Shown one piece after another: positions 39,980-43,807 of a DNA stretch of 43,807 nucleotides (position 1 is its first letter; every line of letters starts with the position of its first letter). This stretch comes from JBOFDK01 sp051650305 (GTDB lineage: Bacteria > Bacillota > Clostridia > Lachnospirales > Cellulosilyticaceae), in assembly GCA_051650305.1 (NCBI GenBank), contig JBOFIT010000047.1, positions 1 through 43,807 on the forward strand, given 5' to 3'. Position numbers and translations under genes: made by a program. The notes under the pieces were generated by a model. The model ran no database searches and was not told the origin of the DNA. It worked only from the letters and a program-made list of their open reading frames with translations.

Positions 39980-42430
39980 TTACTTATCCCCCTTTTGCTG
40001 TGTTTGCTTGTTATAACGATACTTTGGACACTCTTCTCTCTTCTTCGCGGCCTGTCTTAAATGCTTCATCCCTTTGATGAAGTTTCCATTTACTGCAATC
40101 AGCAGCCCATCTACCATCTCCATAGAGAACGCTCCACCACTCATACGTGCAAGTCCTCTAAATGGCAAGTGGAAGATAACCATTTCGTAAATATTCACTA
40201 TTTTTCTCTTGCCAAGTACTTTAAACATCTTATGACTTGCATTAATGAGGTGGTATGCTAAACGTGCTACGAATCCTTTAGCATACTGCATTTGTGAAAG
40301 GGTATCATTATAGCCTAATTCTTTTGAACGATCCCATTTTGGATTTGGTGCTTTAAAGCCTAATAACGCCTCGAACTCTTCTAGGCCTACTTCTTTTACA
40401 TGGCCACTTAAGTAAGTATCTAATGCCATGCCCTGATATGGATTTGGTGCATCCGTACCTTCTAAGATGATTAATTCATTTAGTCGAATATCTGTACAGC
40501 TCGCCCCTACTAGAATCTGATAGGCCCCTTTTTCAATTTCCCAATTAGTTGTCTTGGTATTATAGTAACTAAAGGCTCTATCATCTAATTGAATGGTAAC
40601 TTGCTTCGTCTCACCTGGTTGTAAAAATACTTTTTGGAAACCTTTAAGCTCTCTCTCGGCTCTAAAGATTTCAGTCTTTCCTTTTTTCACATAAAGTTGG
40701 GCAACTTCTGCTCCTGCATATTTCCCTGTATTTGTTAAATCAAAGGATACTTGCTTATCTTCTACGGTTAAGTTGCTGTATTCGAATGTCGTATAGCTTA
40801 AGCCATAACCAAATGGGAAACGTACATCGATTCCCGCTGTACTATAGTAGCGATAACCTACGTAAATACCTTCACGATATTCCACACTTACTTCCTTACC
40901 TGGGAAGTGGTTGACACTTGATACATCTTCATAGGCATAAGGATAAGTCTCTGCTAACTTTCCTGATGGATTCACTTCACCTTTTAAAATAGTGAAGACT
41001 GCTTTTGCACCTGCTTGCCCACTTAGGTAAGTATGCACCACTGCTTTTGCGTGCTTAATCCATGACATTTCTACCACTGCACCGCAAGATAAAACCACTA
41101 CTATATTTTCATTCACTTGTGCTAATGCTTCTAATACTGCAATTTGATTAGATGGCATGTTGATATCCGTACGGTCAAGACCTTCCTCTTCCTTAACCTC
41201 ATCTAACCCCATATAATACAGGACGACATCTGCTTTCTTCGCAAGTGCTACCGCTGCTTCTTGTAGTTTCAAGTCTTTCTTGCCAAATCTGTGATACCCT
41301 TGTTCGTAGCCTTCAAACTGAATGCCTGTTGCTTCCACTACACCCAGTGCACTATCTAACTTCGTTGGATTTACAATGGATGAACCTGCCCCTTGATATC
41401 TCGGTGTCTTTGCAAAATCACCAATAATAGCTATTTTTTGTTCTTTAGCTAACGGAAGGATCTCTGCTTCATTTTTGAGAAGTACGATTGATGCTTCTGC
41501 TGCTTTTTGTGCAAGTGCATGATGCTTTTCTTGGTCGAAAGTTTTTGGTGCTTGCTTTAACACATCATCTGTTGTAAAAGTAAGCTCTAGTAGACGCTCT
41601 AGACATGCATCTAGCACTTCTTCCTTAAGGCTTCCGTTCTGAACTGCGCTTATAATCTCTGCATCTGAATCACCTAAGTCACTTGGCATTTCTAATTCAT
41701 TGCCACATAGTAACCCTTCGATACGGTCATTCTCACCGCCCCAGTCTGTCACAACCACACCATCAAATTGCCACTCATTTCTTAGGATATCTACTAATAA
41801 GTGTTTGTGTTCGTTCGTATGCTTGCCATTCAGCATATTATAAGAACTCATGATTGATTTTGTCTTACCTTCCTTTACTGCCATCTCAAAGGCTGGTAGA
41901 TAGATTTCACGAAGTGTTCTCTCATCTATAATGGTATCAATAACCATACGTCTTTCTTCTTGATTATTAGCAGCAAAGTGCTTCACACATGCTGAGATTC
42001 CCTCTGATTGAATCCCTTTAATGTAACTTACTGCAAACTTTCCTGATAGATAAGGATCTTCACTAAAATACTCAAAGTTTCTGCCACAACGTGGGTTACG
42101 TTTGATATTACATCCTGGTCCTAAAAGCATATTAACATCCATACTTACTGCTTCTTTTCCTAATGCTACACCAAGCTCTTCTGCTAATGCTTCATCCCAG
42201 CTATTAGCGATGGTTGCTGCTGTCGGAAAACATGTCGCAGGAATACTTCCATTTAACCCTAAGTGGTCTGCTGCTTCTGCTTGTTTACGAATACCATGTG
42301 GTCCATCTGATAAAAACATAGTCGGAATGCCCAGTCTTGGGATGTCTTGTGTCTCCCAAAAGTTTTTACCTGACATTAAAGACGCTTTTTCTTCTAACGT
42401 CATTTTGCTAATGATGTCTTTATATTTCAT
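39980..42430 (-). CDS. GH3 beta-glycosidase with C-terminal extension
   Basis: 816 aa, no signal peptide, so cytosolic. The GH3 N-domain has nucleophile Asp229 in VVVTDWGG, plus SDGPHGIRKQ and KHFAANNQEERR. The GH3 C-domain (about 310-520) and a fibronectin-III-like domain (about 580-650) follow. The last 130 residues are a basic/hydrophobic extension (LAYHLINASHKMFKVLGKRK...) not part of the standard fold. It most likely acts on beta-glucosides or related oligosaccharides. It is translationally adjacent to gtrA, and an AraC regulator gene lies just upstream. Confidence 0.93.
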   Translation of the reverse strand: MKYKDIISKMTLEEKASLMSGKNFWETQDIPRLGIPTMFLSDGPHGIRKQAEAADHLGLNGSIPATCFPTAATIANSWDEALAEELGVALGKEAVSMDVNMLLGPGCNIKRNPRCGRNFEYFSEDPYLSGKFAVSYIKGIQSEGISACVKHFAANNQEERRMVIDTIIDERTLREIYLPAFEMAVKEGKTKSIMSSYNMLNGKHTNEHKHLLVDILRNEWQFDGVVVTDWGGENDRIEGLLCGNELEMPSDLGDSDAEIISAVQNGSLKEEVLDACLERLLELTFTTDDVLKQAPKTFDQEKHHALAQKAAEASIVLLKNEAEILPLAKEQKIAIIGDFAKTPRYQGAGSSIVNPTKLDSALGVVEATGIQFEGYEQGYHRFGKKDLKLQEAAVALAKKADVVLYYMGLDEVKEEEGLDRTDINMPSNQIAVLEALAQVNENIVVVLSCGAVVEMSWIKHAKAVVHTYLSGQAGAKAVFTILKGEVNPSGKLAETYPYAYEDVSSVNHFPGKEVSVEYREGIYVGYRYYSTAGIDVRFPFGYGLSYTTFEYSNLTVEDKQVSFDLTNTGKYAGAEVAQLYVKKGKTEIFRAERELKGFQKVFLQPGETKQVTIQLDDRAFSYYNTKTTNWEIEKGAYQILVGASCTDIRLNELIILEGTDAPNPYQGMALDTYLSGHVKEVGLEEFEALLGFKAPNPKWDRSKELGYNDTLSQMQYAKGFVARLAYHLINASHKMFKVLGKRKIVNIYEMVIFHLPFRGLARMSGGAFSMEMVDGLLIAVNGNFIKGMKHLRQAAKKREECPKYRYNKQTQQKGDK

Positions 42431-42488
42431 ATACGTTACCTCTCATTAATGTCCAATCTTTTATGATTCATCTTTGTATTGTCATGGT

Positions 42489-42517
42489 ATCATAATAAGC
42501 GGTTTGAAGTTTATCAC
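42489..42517 (-). promoter_or_regulatory. Possible promoter of the GH3-gtrA operon
   Basis: GTGATA (42512-42517), 17-base spacer, TATGAT (42489-42494) on the minus strand; modest match. Confidence 0.35.
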
Positions 42518-42579
42518 TTTTTTATCCCTTTTGTTATATTTTTACTATATTTATATTTCCTTTTGTCATCTTCTTTTGA

Positions 42580-43341
42580 TTACCAGTTACTTTTGAAGTT
42601 ATTTTTTCGATACTGTCCTGGCGTTACTTTTTCATATTTACGGAATGTCTGTGCAAAATGACTTTGCGAACAAAATCCTAGGTATTGGCTAATTTCTATT
42701 AAGCTATATTCTGAGTAGCGCAATAAACTTTTAGCTTCTTTGATACGATTTTTTTGTATAAACTCTGATACATTGCATCCAATTTCTTTTTTAAATAATG
42801 TGCTAAAGTATGTCTCACTTAATCCTACTGTATCAGCAATATCTTTAAGGCTCACATTGTAATGCAGATTTCTTAAAATATAGTCAATTGCTAGCTGAAT
42901 GACATTGGAGATTGTGTCTTCTTCTTTGTTTTTACTTTTGCTTACGCGTTCTGCAAAATCTAGCATTGCCTTCACATATAAATTCCATAGTTCTTCTACC
43001 GAGTTACAGCGATCTGCCTTTTGTATGTAGATATCACTTAATGTATAGGCCTCTTCTTCTTCCATACCGCCCTCTAACGCAGCTCTCGTTGCTACTGCAA
43101 CACCAATAATGATGGCATAGAGTTGTTGCCTAAATGAATTGTGCGACATACGCCCATATGTCTTCTCTTTTATATTATCAAGTTTTTCAGCTAGTTTTTC
43201 CACATTCCCTTCTACAATCAGTGCATTCAGCGCTTTTTCCTTCTCATACTTAGGTCGAAGCATCGCTTGTTCACGATTTTGAAAGATTTCTGCATGATAT
43301 ACCTTCTCTACATCGTCACTAGATGTGCCCATTAATCGCAT
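42580..43341 (-). CDS. AraC-family transcriptional regulator
   Basis: 253 aa. The C-terminal 100 residues are an AraC double helix-turn-helix (VSLKDIADTVGLSETYFSTLF; YLGFCSQSHFAQTFRKYEKVTPGQYRK). The N-terminal 140 residues are mostly helical and have no receiver or clear cupin domain. In position this resembles the helical middle/linker segment of YesN-type regulators lacking the receiver. GGGGGA lies about 12 bases before the ATG. It stands between two GH3 genes and may control one or both. Confidence 0.88.
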   Translation of the reverse strand: MRLMGTSSDDVEKVYHAEIFQNREQAMLRPKYEKEKALNALIVEGNVEKLAEKLDNIKEKTYGRMSHNSFRQQLYAIIIGVAVATRAALEGGMEEEEAYTLSDIYIQKADRCNSVEELWNLYVKAMLDFAERVSKSKNKEEDTISNVIQLAIDYILRNLHYNVSLKDIADTVGLSETYFSTLFKKEIGCNVSEFIQKNRIKEAKSLLRYSEYSLIEISQYLGFCSQSHFAQTFRKYEKVTPGQYRKNNFKSNW

Positions 43342-43387
43342 TGTCTTAATCTTCCCCCTTCTTTATCTATGGGATAAATGATGTCAC

Positions 43388-43426
43388 AAAAGACAACTCT
43401 AGTCATCTTACACACTAGAGTTGTCT
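43388..43426 (-). terminator. Hairpin terminator after the edge GH3 gene
   Basis: Perfect 13-bp stem (43391-43403 and 43414-43426) with a 10-base loop; a short T-run (TTTTG) follows on the minus strand. Confidence 0.7.
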
Positions 43427-43434
43427 CTGATTTA

Positions 43435-43807
43435 TTACGCTATTACTTTTTTCTTCTTACCACCTATAGTATACCATAATGCAATGCCCGCTACTACAAG
43501 GATATCAAGTATAATCAGTAACATTACCCACACTGGCATCTTACTATTATTATTCGCACCCATTGCTACACTATTTGCAACAGTGTAAAGAATGTTGTGT
43601 GATGCTTTTCTCATAGCTTGTTTACCTGTATTACTTGTATCTTGAGGCGTATCCCCAAGTGTTGAAAGCATCATGTCATTTCCAGCACGAATACCCATAT
43701 CTGGATTCATGAATGGATACCCATCATAATCTGAAATAACCATTCCTCTAAAGCCCCATTCGTCTCTTAAGACTGTTTGTAAAAGTTCTGGACATGCGCC
43801 AGCCCAT
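43435..43807 (-). CDS. 3' part of a membrane-anchored GH3 glycosidase (truncated by window end)
   Basis: The reading frame stays open through position 43807, so only about 123 C-terminal residues are seen. The part upstream of the first Met reads ACPELLQTVLRDEWGFRG, then MVISDYDGYP with the candidate GH3 nucleophile Asp, AGNDMML and AMRKASHNILYTVANS, the end of a GH3 N-domain. Right after it comes a single membrane helix (VMLLIILDILVVAGIALWY) and a KKKK tail. In ordinary GH3 proteins the GH3 C-domain follows the nucleophile; here the protein ends. This suggests the reversed domain order known for some Ruminococcus/Butyrivibrio enzymes. Confidence 0.85.
   Translation of the reverse strand, partial: WAGACPELLQTVLRDEWGFRGMVISDYDGYPFMNPDMGIRAGNDMMLSTLGDTPQDTSNTGKQAMRKASHNILYTVANSVAMGANNNSKMPVWVMLLIILDILVVAGIALWYTIGGKKKKVIA

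Noticed and set aside
1..43807. Search by eye for tRNA, rRNA, insertion sequences, riboswitches and prophage genes
   Set aside because: No candidate could be supported from the sequence.

Overview
The window is AT-rich, low-GC Firmicute DNA, most likely from an anaerobic clostridium of the Lachnospirales (a Cellulosilyticum or Lachnoclostridium type is my guess from gene content; this is an inference). Genes are tightly packed, Shine-Dalgarno sites are strong, GTG/TTG starts are common, and intrinsic terminators are frequent. No gene-free stretch exceeds 300 bases, and I see no rRNA, tRNA, CRISPR array or insertion sequence.

The core (about 3.3-30.6 kb, nearly all on the minus strand) is an L-fucose utilisation locus built around a bacterial microcompartment (BMC) with a B12-independent glycyl-radical diol dehydratase. 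Reading with transcription, it contains: a glycyl-radical dehydratase, its activase and an EutS/PduU-type shell protein (29.2-25.5 kb); an AraC regulator (25.4-24.6); FucI and FucU (24.5-22.2); a response regulator, histidine kinase and membrane-anchored sugar-binding protein (22.1-17.8); a sugar ABC transporter, a FGGY kinase and a DeoR repressor (17.7-11.7); and a long BMC operon with FucA, a GlcG-like protein, aldehyde dehydrogenase, alcohol dehydrogenase, four BMC-H shell proteins, PduL, EutN, PduS and PduT (11.5-3.3). The expected route is fucose to fuculose to fuculose-1-phosphate to DHAP plus lactaldehyde, then 1,2-propanediol, propanal, and finally propanol and propionyl-phosphate. No propionate/acetate kinase is present in the window.

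Three regulatory layers can be read from the DNA. 21-bp direct repeats sit upstream of a -10-only promoter at the ABC operon. A similar but different 21-bp-spaced repeat lies before fucI. A TTTGTTTG repeat box lies at the promoters of the BMC operon, the dehydratase operon and a split YeeE/YedE sulfur-transporter pair. The first two promoters share the same TTGAAA-17-bp-TAnnAT layout. The DeoR protein encoded between them is the best candidate for binding the TTTG box.

The flanks are as follows. At 0-3.25 kb (+) is a YesM/YesN-type kinase/regulator pair convergent with the BMC operon, sharing one bidirectional terminator. At 35.4-30.8 kb is a complete branched-chain-amino-acid-type ABC transporter (livK-H-M-G-F). 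At 37.0-35.6 is a secreted two-CBM GH18 chitinase. From 43.8 to 37.1 are a UDP-galactopyranose mutase, a GT2 glycosyltransferase, GtrA, a cytosolic GH3 glycosidase, an AraC regulator, and the 3' end of a membrane-anchored GH3 protein cut by the window edge.
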